From positions 1 to 41,861 of the forward strand of contig CAMASG010000016.1 in NCBI GenBank assembly GCA_945860945.1: a stretch of 41,861 nt of DNA, written 5' to 3'. Of the stretch, positions 1 to 7,043 are shown piece after piece. The stretch is from Akkermansia muciniphila (GTDB taxonomy: Bacteria > Verrucomicrobiota > Verrucomicrobiia > Limisphaerales > SIAT01). Position numbers and translations under genes: made by a program. The notes beneath the pieces are model-generated. The model ran no database searches and had not been told where the DNA came from. It saw nothing but the letters and a program-made list of their open reading frames with translations. Positions within the stretch are counted from its first letter, which is position 1. Each line of letters opens with the position of its first letter.

Positions 1-4
1 GTCC

Positions 5-214
5 ATGCCCAAAGCGTTGAAAGAAATTGTCCGCCAATGCGACACGCGGCTGCGTACTGCCGAGATTCAGGATTACGACGGCGCGTGGAACGGATTGCAG
101 GTCGCCAACCTCGGCACGGTGACGCGCCTCGCCGCCGCCGTGGACGCCAACCTGGCCACGGTGAAGCTGGCCATCGCGGCGCGGGCCGATCTGTTGATTG
201 TCCATCACGGGCTC
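5..214 (+). pseudogene. Truncated Nif3-like dinuclear metal-centre protein, N-terminal 70 codons
   Basis: Reading from the ATG at position 5, the first 70 codons resemble the start of the Nif3/YbgI (DUF34) family. They contain an early acidic/aromatic segment around DYDGAWNGLQV and the metal-ligand motif LLIVHHGL at residues 64-70. Nif3 proteins normally run to about 250-370 residues, and the next residues should continue as FW or similar. Here the similarity stops exactly after HHGL; this frame then reads a low-complexity Ser/Thr/Arg tail and ends near 325. Most of the protein, including the later metal ligands, is therefore missing. I read this as a truncated, non-functional remnant. The family call rests on the N-terminal motif only. 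Confidence 0.6.
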
Positions 215-312
215 AGTTCAACCACCCGACCTTCGGCGGCAAGGACTGGAAAAACCTCGTCGACAACCTCGACTGGAGCAAGGAACGGCCGAAGTGGTTC
301 GCGGGCTTCTGA
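214..312 (+). pseudogene. 3' tail of an unrecognised gene fused to the nif3 remnant
   Basis: A different frame becomes protein-like exactly where the Nif3 similarity ends. It reads QFNHPTFGGKDW, then LDWSKERPKWFAGF and a TGA at 310-312. The composition (Trp, Phe, Lys, Gly) is that of a real protein C-terminus, unlike the Arg/Ser-rich shadow frames nearby. It has no start of its own that would give a sensible protein. The simplest reading is the last 30 or so codons of another gene, joined to nif3 by a deletion or recombination. I do not recognise the family. Confidence 0.4.
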
Positions 313-504
313 GCGGCTTTTGTAGGCCATCGGTCCGATACATCGCACTTAGGCCGTACCGGGACACCTGAGTGTGACACGCGCCCTTTTAACTGTGCCA
401 TAATGTCCCGTTTGGCGCAGTTCTGGAGAGGGCTCGCTTAGGTTTATTGAGTCATAACGTACTTATGAACAGTGCATTGATGTACTTCTGGAGTGTTTGG
501 CATT

Positions 505-518
505 CCTCTAGCTAGAGG
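505..518. promoter_or_regulatory. Perfect 14-bp palindrome upstream of dnaK
   Basis: CCTCTAGCTAGAGG is its own reverse complement with no spacer, and lies 33 bp before the dnaK ATG. A spacerless perfect palindrome here suits a dimeric repressor operator, though its role is inferred. It is not a CIRCE element, which is TTAGCACTC-N9-GAGTGCTAA, and no CIRCE is visible in 313-551. Confidence 0.4.
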
Positions 519-523
519 GAAGA

Positions 524-542
524 TGCGACGAAGTAGGTCGCA
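524..542 (+). promoter_or_regulatory. Leader hairpin just before the dnaK start
   Basis: TGCGAC (524-529) pairs perfectly with GTCGCA (537-542) around a 7-nt loop. The only SD-like sequence upstream of dnaK (AAGTAGG, 531-537) lies in the loop and at the first stem base. The stem ends 9 nt before the ATG. It could be an RNA element that limits ribosome access, but this is not demonstrated. Confidence 0.35.
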
Positions 543-551
543 CATGATTTT

Positions 552-2492
552 ATGGCAAAAGTTCTAGGCATTGATTTAGGTACGACGAATTCCTGCATGG
601 CGGTGATGGACGGCGGGGAGCCGCTCGTGATCGAGAATTCCGAGGGGCGCCGCACGACGCCGAGCGTGGTGGCGTTCACCAAGACGGGTGAGCGCGTGGT
701 GGGCGATGCGGCCAAGCGCCAAGCCGTCACCAACCCGCGCAACACGGTTTATTCCATCAAGCGTTTCATGGGGCGCAAGTTCGATGAGGTTCAGGAAGAG
801 ATCAAGCGCGTGCCGTACAAGGTGGTGCGCGCCGCGAACGGCGATTGCGCGGTGGAGGTGGAGGTGGACGGGAAGGCGAAGCAGTTCAGCCCACCAGAGA
901 TTTCGGCGATGATCCTCGCCAAGCTCAAGGCGGACGCGGAGACGCGTCTGGGCGAGACGATCACGCAGGCGGTTGTCACGGTGCCGGCTTATTTTAACGA
1001 CTCGCAACGTCAGGCGACGAAGGACGCCGGGCGCATCGCTGGTCTCGAGGTGTTGCGCATCGTCAATGAGCCGACGGCGGCGGCGCTCGCTTACGGTCTC
1101 GATAAGAAGACGGACGAGAAGATCGCGGTGTACGATCTCGGCGGCGGTACTTTCGATATCTCGGTCTTGGAGATTGGCGACGGTGTTTTCGAGGTGAAGG
1201 CGACGAACGGCGACACGCATCTCGGCGGTGATGACTGGGACAACGCGCTCATCGACTGGATGCTCGCCGAGTTCCAGCGCGAGTATGCGATGGATCTGCG
1301 GAAGCAGCCGGACGCATTGCAGCGCATCAAGGAGGAGTCCGAGAAGGCGAAGATCGCGCTCTCCAGCTCGCAGCAGTATGACGTGAACCTGCCGTTCATC
1401 ACGGCGGATGCGACCGGCCCGAAGCACATCAGCCTGAAGCTGACCCGCGCGAAGATGGAGCAGATTTGCGACCGCCTTTTCGAGCGCACCATCGGGCCGG
1501 TGAAAGCCTGCTTGAAGGACGCCGGCGTCGAGGCTTCGAAGATTGACGAGCTCGTTCTCGTCGGCGGCATGACCCGCATGCCGAAGGTGGTTGAGACCGC
1601 GCACACGCTCGTCAACAAACCGCCGCATCAAGGTGTGAACCCGGATGAGGTTGTCGCCATTGGCGCGGCCATCCAAGGCGGCGTGCTCAAGGGCGATGCC
1701 GGGCTGAAGGGCGTGCTGCTCTTGGACGTGACGCCGCTGTCGCTCGGCATCGAGACGTTGGGCGGCGTGTTCACGCAGCTCATCGAGCGCAACACGACCA
1801 TCCCGACCAAGAAGTCGCAGATCTTTTCCACCGCAGCGGACAATCAGCCGGGCGTGGAAATCCACGTGCTGCAGGGTGAACGGCAGTTCGCGAAGGACAA
1901 CAAGTCGATCGGCAAGTTCCAGCTCGCGGACATCCCGCCTGCGGCGCGCGGCGTGCCGCAAATCGAGGTGACCTTCGACATCGATGCCAACGGCATCCAG
2001 CACGTCACCGCGAAGGATCTCGGCACCGGCAAGGAGCAGAAGATCACCATCACCTCCGGCAGCGGGCTTTCGAAGGATGAGATTGAGCGGATGCGCAAGG
2101 ATGCCGAGCTCCACGCCGAGGATGACAAGAAGCAGCGCGAAGAAGTCGAGATGCGCAACGAGGCCGACAACGCGGTCTATCGCTCCGAGAAAATGCTGAA
2201 GGAGAATGCCGACAAAGTTTCCGCCGACGACAAGGCGAAGATCGAGAAGGCCGTCGAAGCGGTGAAGGAAGCCCTCAAAGGCACCGACGCCGAGGCGATC
2301 AAGAAGAGCAGCGAGAGCTTGAATGAGGCTTGGCAGGCGGTTTCTGCCGAGCTATACAAGGCCGCTGCTGCCAAAGCCCAAGCCGAGAAGGCGCAGGCTG
2401 GCGAAGCGAAAAGCGACGACCCCAAGGCTTCTTCCACGAAGGAAGAAGGCCCGATTATCGACGCCGAAGTTGTGGACGAGAAGAAGAAGTAA
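552..2492 (+). CDS. dnaK: Molecular chaperone DnaK (Hsp70)
   Basis: This is the cytoplasmic Hsp70 ATPase, which binds exposed hydrophobic segments and normally cycles with DnaJ and GrpE. The 646-residue protein is full length. It opens with the phosphate-1 motif [10 protein letters not shown] and carries [14 protein letters not shown] and [11 protein letters not shown] of the actin-like ATPase fold. The substrate-binding domain begins around residue 390 ([17 protein letters not shown]). The C-terminus is a charged, Ala/Lys/Glu-rich helical lid ending in a [13 protein letters not shown]-type tail typical of DnaK. The ATG at 552 is the only start that gives the canonical N-terminus, and its SD is weak. 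Neither grpE nor dnaJ is adjacent. A 14-bp palindrome and a hairpin lie in the leader, and groES-groEL follows 111 bp downstream. Confidence 0.98.
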   Translation: MAKVLGIDLGTTNSCMAVMDGGEPLVIENSEGRRTTPSVVAFTKTGERVVGDAAKRQAVTNPRNTVYSIKRFMGRKFDEVQEEIKRVPYKVVRAANGDCAVEVEVDGKAKQFSPPEISAMILAKLKADAETRLGETITQAVVTVPAYFNDSQRQATKDAGRIAGLEVLRIVNEPTAAALAYGLDKKTDEKIAVYDLGGGTFDISVLEIGDGVFEVKATNGDTHLGGDDWDNALIDWMLAEFQREYAMDLRKQPDALQRIKEESEKAKIALSSSQQYDVNLPFITADATGPKHISLKLTRAKMEQICDRLFERTIGPVKACLKDAGVEASKIDELVLVGGMTRMPKVVETAHTLVNKPPHQGVNPDEVVAIGAAIQGGVLKGDAGLKGVLLLDVTPLSLGIETLGGVFTQLIERNTTIPTKKSQIFSTAADNQPGVEIHVLQGERQFAKDNKSIGKFQLADIPPAARGVPQIEVTFDIDANGIQHVTAKDLGTGKEQKITITSGSGLSKDEIERMRKDAELHAEDDKKQREEVEMRNEADNAVYRSEKMLKENADKVSADDKAKIEKAVEAVKEALKGTDAEAIKKSSESLNEAWQAVSAELYKAAAAKAQAEKAQAGEAKSDDPKASSTKEEGPIIDAEVVDEKKK

Positions 2493-2603
2493 CGGCGTTA
2501 GAGAAACCACAAAAGCAACCAAAGCTACCAAATTTTCCTGCCGTGGATGCGGCGGGAGTTGATTCCAAACGATCCAACCGCAAACCAAACCAATACACAC
2601 ACT

Positions 2604-2897
2604 ATGGCACTGAAACTCAAACCGCTCGGCGACCGCGTCCTCGTGGAATCGATCGAAGAGAAGGAACAGACGAAGGGTGGCATCATCATCCCCGATTCCG
2701 CTAAAGAGAAACCCACCGAAGGCAAAATTGTCGCCCTCGGCACCGGTAAGACGGATGACAATGGCAAGAAGGTCGCCTTCGAGGTCAAAATCGGAGATCG
2801 CGTCCTCGTCAGCAAATATGGCGGCACCGAAGTGAAGGTCGACGGCAAGGAGTACAAGCTCCTGAACTCCGACGACATTCTCGCGATTGTCGGCTAA
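2604..2897 (+). CDS. groES: Co-chaperonin GroES
   Basis: This is the 10-kDa lid of the GroEL folding chamber, 97 residues from the ATG at 2604. The protein starts [15 protein letters not shown], contains the mobile-loop region [14 protein letters not shown], and ends in the family motif [12 protein letters not shown]. An in-frame upstream extension to 2547 reads a Thr/Asn-rich stretch not found in GroES proteins, so 2604 is preferred. No strong SD precedes it. groEL starts 30 bp downstream, so the two are almost certainly co-transcribed. No CIRCE element is seen between dnaK and groES. Confidence 0.97.
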   Translation: MALKLKPLGDRVLVESIEEKEQTKGGIIIPDSAKEKPTEGKIVALGTGKTDDNGKKVAFEVKIGDRVLVSKYGGTEVKVDGKEYKLLNSDDILAIVG

Positions 2898-2927
2898 CGA
2901 TTAACCCCAACTAAAAGGAAAAATACT

Positions 2928-4556
2928 ATGGCAGCTAAACAACTGTTGTTCGACGAAGCCGCACGCCACGCCATCCTCAGAGGTGTGCAGAAGCTGGCTC
3001 GCGCCGTCTCCGCCACGCTCGGACCCAAGGGCCGCAACGTGGTCATCGACAAGAAATTCGGTTCCCCGACCGTCACCAAGGACGGTGTGACTGTCGCCAA
3101 GGAAATCGAGCTGGAATGCCCGTACGAGAACATGGGCGCCCAGATGGTTCGCGAAGTGGCCTCCAAAACCAGCGACACCGCTGGCGACGGCACCACCACC
3201 GCCACCGTGCTCGCTGAGGCCATCTACCGTGAAGGCCTCAAGTACGTGACCAGCGGCGCCAGCCCCATCTCCATCCAGCGCGGCATCCACAAGGCCGTCG
3301 AGGCCGCCGTGGGCGAGCTCGCCAAGATCACCAAGAAGGTGAAGGACAAGGAAGAGATCAAGCAGGTCGCCACCGTCTCCGCCAACTGGGACACCACCAT
3401 CGGCGAGATCATCGCTGACGCGATGGACAAGGTCGGCAAGGATGGCACCATCACCGTCGAAGAGGCCAAGAGCATTGAGACCACGCTCGAGGTCGTCGAA
3501 GGTATGCAGTTCGATAAGGGTTACCTCTCGCCGTACTTCGTTACGAACTCCGAGAAGATGATCGCGAAGCTCGAGAACGCCTACATCCTCAACTACGAAA
3601 AGAAGATCAGCAGCCTCAAGGATCTCCTCCCGATCCTCGAGAAGATCGCCAAGACCGGCAAGCCCCTGCTCATCATCTCCGAAGAAGTCGAAGGCGAAGC
3701 CCTCGCGACTCTCGTGGTGAACAAGCTCCGCGGCGTGCTTAACGTCTGCGCCGTCAAAGCCCCTGGCTTCGGCGACCGTCGCAAGTCCATGCTTGAGGAC
3801 ATCGCGATCCTCACCGGCGGCAAGTGCATCACCGAGGACCTCGGCATCAAGCTCGAGAACCTCACCCTCGAAGACCTCGGCAGCGCCAAGAGCGTCGTCG
3901 TGGACAAGGAGAACACCACCATCGTCGAAGGCAACGGCAAGTCTTCCGAGATCAAGGGCCGCGTGGATCAAATCCGCCGCCAGATCGAAGAGACCACCTC
4001 TGACTACGACCGCGAGAAGCTCCAAGAGCGCCTCGCCAAACTCGCCGGCGGCGTCGCCGTCATCAACGTCGGTGCGGCCACCGAGAGCGAGATGAAGGAG
4101 AAGAAGGCCCGTGTCGAGGACGCGCTCCACGCGACCCGTGCGGCCGTGGAAGAGGGCATCGTCGCCGGCGGCGGCGTGGCGCTCATCCGCTGCCTCCCCG
4201 CAGTCGAGAAGCTCAAGCTCGAGACCGACGAACAGATCGGCGTCGAGATCGTCAAGCGCGCCATCGAGGCTCCCCTCCGTTCACTCGCGTTCAACGCGGG
4301 CGTCGAAGGCTCCCTCATCGTGCAGGAAGTCAAGAAGCGCAAGGGCAGCGATGGTTACAACGTTGCCACGGGCGAGTTCGAAGACCTCCTCAAGGCCGGC
4401 GTGGTCGACCCGAAGAAGGTCACCCGCAGCGCCCTGCAGAACGCCGCGTCCATCGCGGGCCTGCTCCTGACCACCGAATGCATCATCACCGATTTGCCTG
4501 AGAAGGACAAACCGGCGGCGGGCGGCGGCGGCCACGGCATGGACCACATGGACTAA
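2928..4556 (+). CDS. groEL: Chaperonin GroEL (Hsp60)
   Basis: This is the ATP-dependent double-ring chaperonin subunit. The 542 residues match the usual length. Visible motifs include the nucleotide-binding loops [10 protein letters not shown] and [14 protein letters not shown], the apical-domain segment [12 protein letters not shown], and the equatorial segment [12 protein letters not shown]. The C-terminal tail is short and Gly/His/Met-rich ([11 protein letters not shown]) rather than the long GGM repeat of enterobacteria. An AAAGGA SD (2914-2919) sits 8 nt before the ATG, one of the clearer ribosome sites in the window. A strong hairpin terminator follows the stop. Confidence 0.98.
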   Translation: MAAKQLLFDEAARHAILRGVQKLARAVSATLGPKGRNVVIDKKFGSPTVTKDGVTVAKEIELECPYENMGAQMVREVASKTSDTAGDGTTTATVLAEAIYREGLKYVTSGASPISIQRGIHKAVEAAVGELAKITKKVKDKEEIKQVATVSANWDTTIGEIIADAMDKVGKDGTITVEEAKSIETTLEVVEGMQFDKGYLSPYFVTNSEKMIAKLENAYILNYEKKISSLKDLLPILEKIAKTGKPLLIISEEVEGEALATLVVNKLRGVLNVCAVKAPGFGDRRKSMLEDIAILTGGKCITEDLGIKLENLTLEDLGSAKSVVVDKENTTIVEGNGKSSEIKGRVDQIRRQIEETTSDYDREKLQERLAKLAGGVAVINVGAATESEMKEKKARVEDALHATRAAVEEGIVAGGGVALIRCLPAVEKLKLETDEQIGVEIVKRAIEAPLRSLAFNAGVEGSLIVQEVKKRKGSDGYNVATGEFEDLLKAGVVDPKKVTRSALQNAASIAGLLLTTECIITDLPEKDKPAAGGGGHGMDHMD

Positions 4557-4571
4557 GCAGTTCGCTTAACT

Positions 4572-4616
4572 AAAAGAATCACGCGGGGCCGGCGAAAGCC
4601 GGCCCCGTTCTTTTTT
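4572..4616. terminator. Bidirectional intrinsic terminator between groEL and the cyclase gene
   Basis: A perfect 9-bp stem, GGGGCCGGC (4585-4593) with GCCGGCCCC (4598-4606), is closed by a GAAA tetraloop. It is followed by GTTC and six T residues. On the other side AAAAGAA (4572-4578) gives a T-rich run on the minus strand. It can therefore serve both groEL (+) and the convergent cyclase gene (-). Confidence 0.9.
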
Positions 4617-4687
4617 ACACGGAACGAAAAGAAGAGACGCGCAGAACGTGCGGACGGGAAGGGGAGAGGAGGGCTCTGTTCCGCGGC

Positions 4688-6352
4688 TCAATCCTTGAGC
4701 TGGCGGACGCGGTAGGCGATGAAGTCGCCCTCGTGCTTCGTGGGGATCGTCGTCTTCTCCGCCTGCACGAGTCGGAAAACATGCTCGAAGACCTCGGGGC
4801 TGATGACGATTTCGGAACGTCCCGCACCGCTGCAATAGCGCGATGCGCGGTTCACCGCTTCACCAATCACCGTGAACTCGAGCCGCTCCGCCGTGCCGAT
4901 GAATCCATGCAGCACTTCACCACTGTGGATGCCGATGCCGATATCGCACGTCGGCAGGTTGCGGCCGGCGCGTCGGCGGTTGGTGGTTTGGATGGATTCC
5001 TGCATCGCCAGCGCGGCCCGCACCGCTTTCTCGTGCTGATCGGGATCGGCTTCCGGACTGCCGAAGACGGCGAGGATAGCGTCGCCCATGAATTTATCGA
5101 TGGTGCCGTCATGCTGGAAAATCGCGTCCACGAGGCCGGAGAAATAGTCGTTGAGCATCTCGACCACATCGTCGGCGTCCATCCCCGCGGTCGTGTTTGT
5201 GAAGCCGCGCAGATCGGAGAAAAGGAGGGTGACGTGCGATTTCTCGCCGCCGGGGCGGAGCTTGCCGCTGCGCGCTCGCTCGAGCAGTTTGTCGCGCAAA
5301 CGCGGGGAGAAATTCGCCAGCAACCGCTCGAGCAGGCTGGTGTTCTGCTGGAGACTTTCCTGCAACTGATGGTTCGCCACAGCGAGCGCCGCGTAGTGCG
5401 TCACCGCCATGAACAGGCGCAGATGCTCCTCGGTGAAATGAAACGCGCCGTGGTTGTGGTCCACGCAAATCGCGCCGAGCACGCGTTCCTTCCAGCGCAT
5501 CGGAGCGTACATACCCGTCGCCATCTCGAGGCGGCGGAGACTTTTGCTGGGATCGCTCGCGCCGCTGCGATGCCAGATGAGGCCGCGCGACTCGTCCATC
5601 GCCTGCCGCGCGAGCGTCTCGCTCACCGAGGGGTCGCCATCGGAGACGTACGCTTTGAGGAGCAGCTTCTCGGTCTTCGGATCTTGTAACAGCAATGCGC
5701 TGTTCTGCGCGCCGGGCACGATGAGCATCACCTTCTTGAGGATGACGTTGAGCAGCACGTCCAGCCGCGATTGGGCAGCGAACTCCATCGGCAACTCGAG
5801 CAACTGCGCTAGAATCCGCGCGCTGTCGGCTCCGGTGGACGGCGTGGGCAGATGAAAATCAGCACCCGCATCGAGTCGGGCCTCGATGGTGACGTCTTTC
5901 GCGGGAACCGACGCAGGCAAGGTGACGGTGGGTTGGTCCGTTATCGCGCGAGCGGCGCTCTCTTTGTTCGTGTCGAATTCTTTGGGCGGGGTCGAGTGGA
6001 TTGGGATCGGATGAACAGGCGAAGTTGATTTGGAAACGGGTTCAGAGAAATCCTCTGGAACGAGTTGCACTTGCACCGTCGTTTCACCGATGACGACGAC
6101 ATCGTCGGCTTCGAGTCGGTGCGCTGAGTCGAGTCGGTGTCCGTTTAAGAAGATACCGCTGCGGCTGCCGAGATCTTCCACCCAGCCAGAACCATCTTCG
6201 AACCAGAGACGAGCATGGCGGCGTGAGACGTACAGGTCGGGCGCGAGGTCGAGATCCGGCACAGAGTCGCTGGCTCCACGGCCGATGATAATCTCCGGCT
6301 GTGAGAACTCGAGCGTACGAATCTCGCCGGCGTATGTGAAAGTGATGACCAT
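4688..6352 (-). CDS. FHA-GAF-class III adenylate cyclase
   Basis: This is a cytoplasmic signalling protein of 554 residues from the ATG at 6352. An FHA domain at about 10-95 keeps the phosphothreonine-binding residues (GR at 24-25, SRRHA at 43-47, EDLGS...G.FLNG). A Pro/Ser/Thr linker follows, then a GAF domain at about 190-335 and a class III nucleotide cyclase domain at about 372-530. The two metal aspartates are D380 (FSDLRGFT) and D424 (DKFMGDA). K420 and T494 (FTVIG) occupy the adenine-selecting positions, and N501/R505 (VNRASR) the transition-state positions, so an active, ATP-specific enzyme is predicted. No membrane segment is seen. A longer TTG-initiated reading to 6442 lacks family similarity. 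The gene is divergent from a cyclic-nucleotide-binding-like gene. Confidence 0.9.
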   Translation of the reverse strand: MVITFTYAGEIRTLEFSQPEIIIGRGASDSVPDLDLAPDLYVSRRHARLWFEDGSGWVEDLGSRSGIFLNGHRLDSAHRLEADDVVVIGETTVQVQLVPEDFSEPVSKSTSPVHPIPIHSTPPKEFDTNKESAARAITDQPTVTLPASVPAKDVTIEARLDAGADFHLPTPSTGADSARILAQLLELPMEFAAQSRLDVLLNVILKKVMLIVPGAQNSALLLQDPKTEKLLLKAYVSDGDPSVSETLARQAMDESRGLIWHRSGASDPSKSLRRLEMATGMYAPMRWKERVLGAICVDHNHGAFHFTEEHLRLFMAVTHYAALAVANHQLQESLQQNTSLLERLLANFSPRLRDKLLERARSGKLRPGGEKSHVTLLFSDLRGFTNTTAGMDADDVVEMLNDYFSGLVDAIFQHDGTIDKFMGDAILAVFGSPEADPDQHEKAVRAALAMQESIQTTNRRRAGRNLPTCDIGIGIHSGEVLHGFIGTAERLEFTVIGEAVNRASRYCSGAGRSEIVISPEVFEHVFRLVQAEKTTIPTKHEGDFIAYRVRQLKD

Positions 6353-6398
6353 TGGCGGTGCGATCGGAAGGTGTTCCAGTCGCGAGCCTGACGCGGCT

Positions 6399-6428
6399 AA
6401 TAAACTTGGAAAAGGCTCGGGATTGCAA
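6399..6428 (-). promoter_or_regulatory. Possible sigma70-type promoter for the cyclase gene
   Basis: Read on the minus strand, TTGCAA (6428-6423) and TTTATT (6404-6399) are separated by 18 bp. Each matches four of six consensus positions. The site lies 47 bp upstream of the cyclase ATG, in the divergent intergenic region. The match is weak and unsupported by other data. Confidence 0.3.
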
Positions 6429-6502
6429 CGCCGAAATGGCAAAGGCTCGACTTTCGACGGAATTCTAGTTTAGTAAATGGATTCTGCTGCGGATCCATCG
6501 AT

Positions 6503-6904
6503 ATGCAAAAGACCTTCTACGGACTGACGTTCTTCTACGAAGAAGAGAAGAACTTCGCGCCGGGCGAGTTCATCATCCGTCAAGGTGAGGAAGGCAGAAA
6601 ACTTTTCGTGCTCGCGAAAGGATCGGTAGAGGTGCTGCAGTCGAGTCGGCGCATCGCCACTTGTGCCGAGCGCGGGGCTCTCTTCGGAGAGATTTCGGCG
6701 TTGCTCAATTCCCCCTACACAGCGTCGGTCCGTGCCGTGGAACCGTGCACGGTGTATGTCGTGAATGACGTCGAGGATTTCATGCGCAGCCATCCGGAGA
6801 CGGCCATCTTCGTGTCCAAGATGCTGGCGCGGCGTTTGTCCGAATCGAATAGCAAATACTTCGAGCTCGCCTCCGCCTCGGCCCGCACTGTGGCCAATGG
6901 ATAA
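6503..6904 (+). CDS. Single-domain cyclic-nucleotide-binding-like (Crp-type) protein lacking the conserved Arg
   Basis: The protein has 133 residues and consists of one cNMP-binding beta-barrel fold and a short C-terminal helix, with no helix-turn-helix or catalytic domain. The motifs APGEFIIRQGEEG (19-31) and LFVLAKGSVEVL (34-45) are typical. The phosphate-binding cassette reads FGEISALLNSPYTASVRA (61-78). The Arg that normally contacts the cyclic phosphate, in a PRxA context, is Tyr72 here. It may therefore bind another ligand, bind weakly, or act as a protein-interaction module. It is divergent from an adenylate cyclase gene (150 bp between starts) and is followed by an FHA-kinase, which suggests a shared pathway. 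The start is the ATG at 6503. Confidence 0.8.
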   Translation: MQKTFYGLTFFYEEEKNFAPGEFIIRQGEEGRKLFVLAKGSVEVLQSSRRIATCAERGALFGEISALLNSPYTASVRAVEPCTVYVVNDVEDFMRSHPETAIFVSKMLARRLSESNSKYFELASASARTVANG

Positions 6905-7043
6905 AGAGTGGGGTTGATTGGAGTGTGGAGTTTCTACGCCGATGCGTTTGAGGCGACGCCTGTCGCTCGACAAGTGTTTCTTGGGTGAACTTGGGTGAAA
7001 TATCTGGCTCTCATCCCGCCGAGACGTTAGAAGGTGCGGAGCA

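Noticed and set aside
350-385. Possible CIRCE heat-shock operator upstream of dnaK
   Set aside because: GCACTT and GAGTGT are present, but with a 19-nt spacer and imperfect arms; CIRCE needs 9-bp arms with a 9-nt spacer.
374-404. Sigma70-like promoter GTGACA/CATAAT upstream of dnaK
   Set aside because: The spacer is 19 bp and both hexamers are weak; not better than chance.
576-2114. 512-codon open frame antisense to dnaK
   Set aside because: Antisense to a certain gene; composition is Arg/Leu/His-rich and follows from codon bias in dnaK. Long antisense frames over hsp70 are a known artefact.
2901-4130. 409-codon open frame antisense to groEL
   Set aside because: Low-complexity Asp/Gly/Leu composition and full overlap with groEL; a GC-bias shadow.
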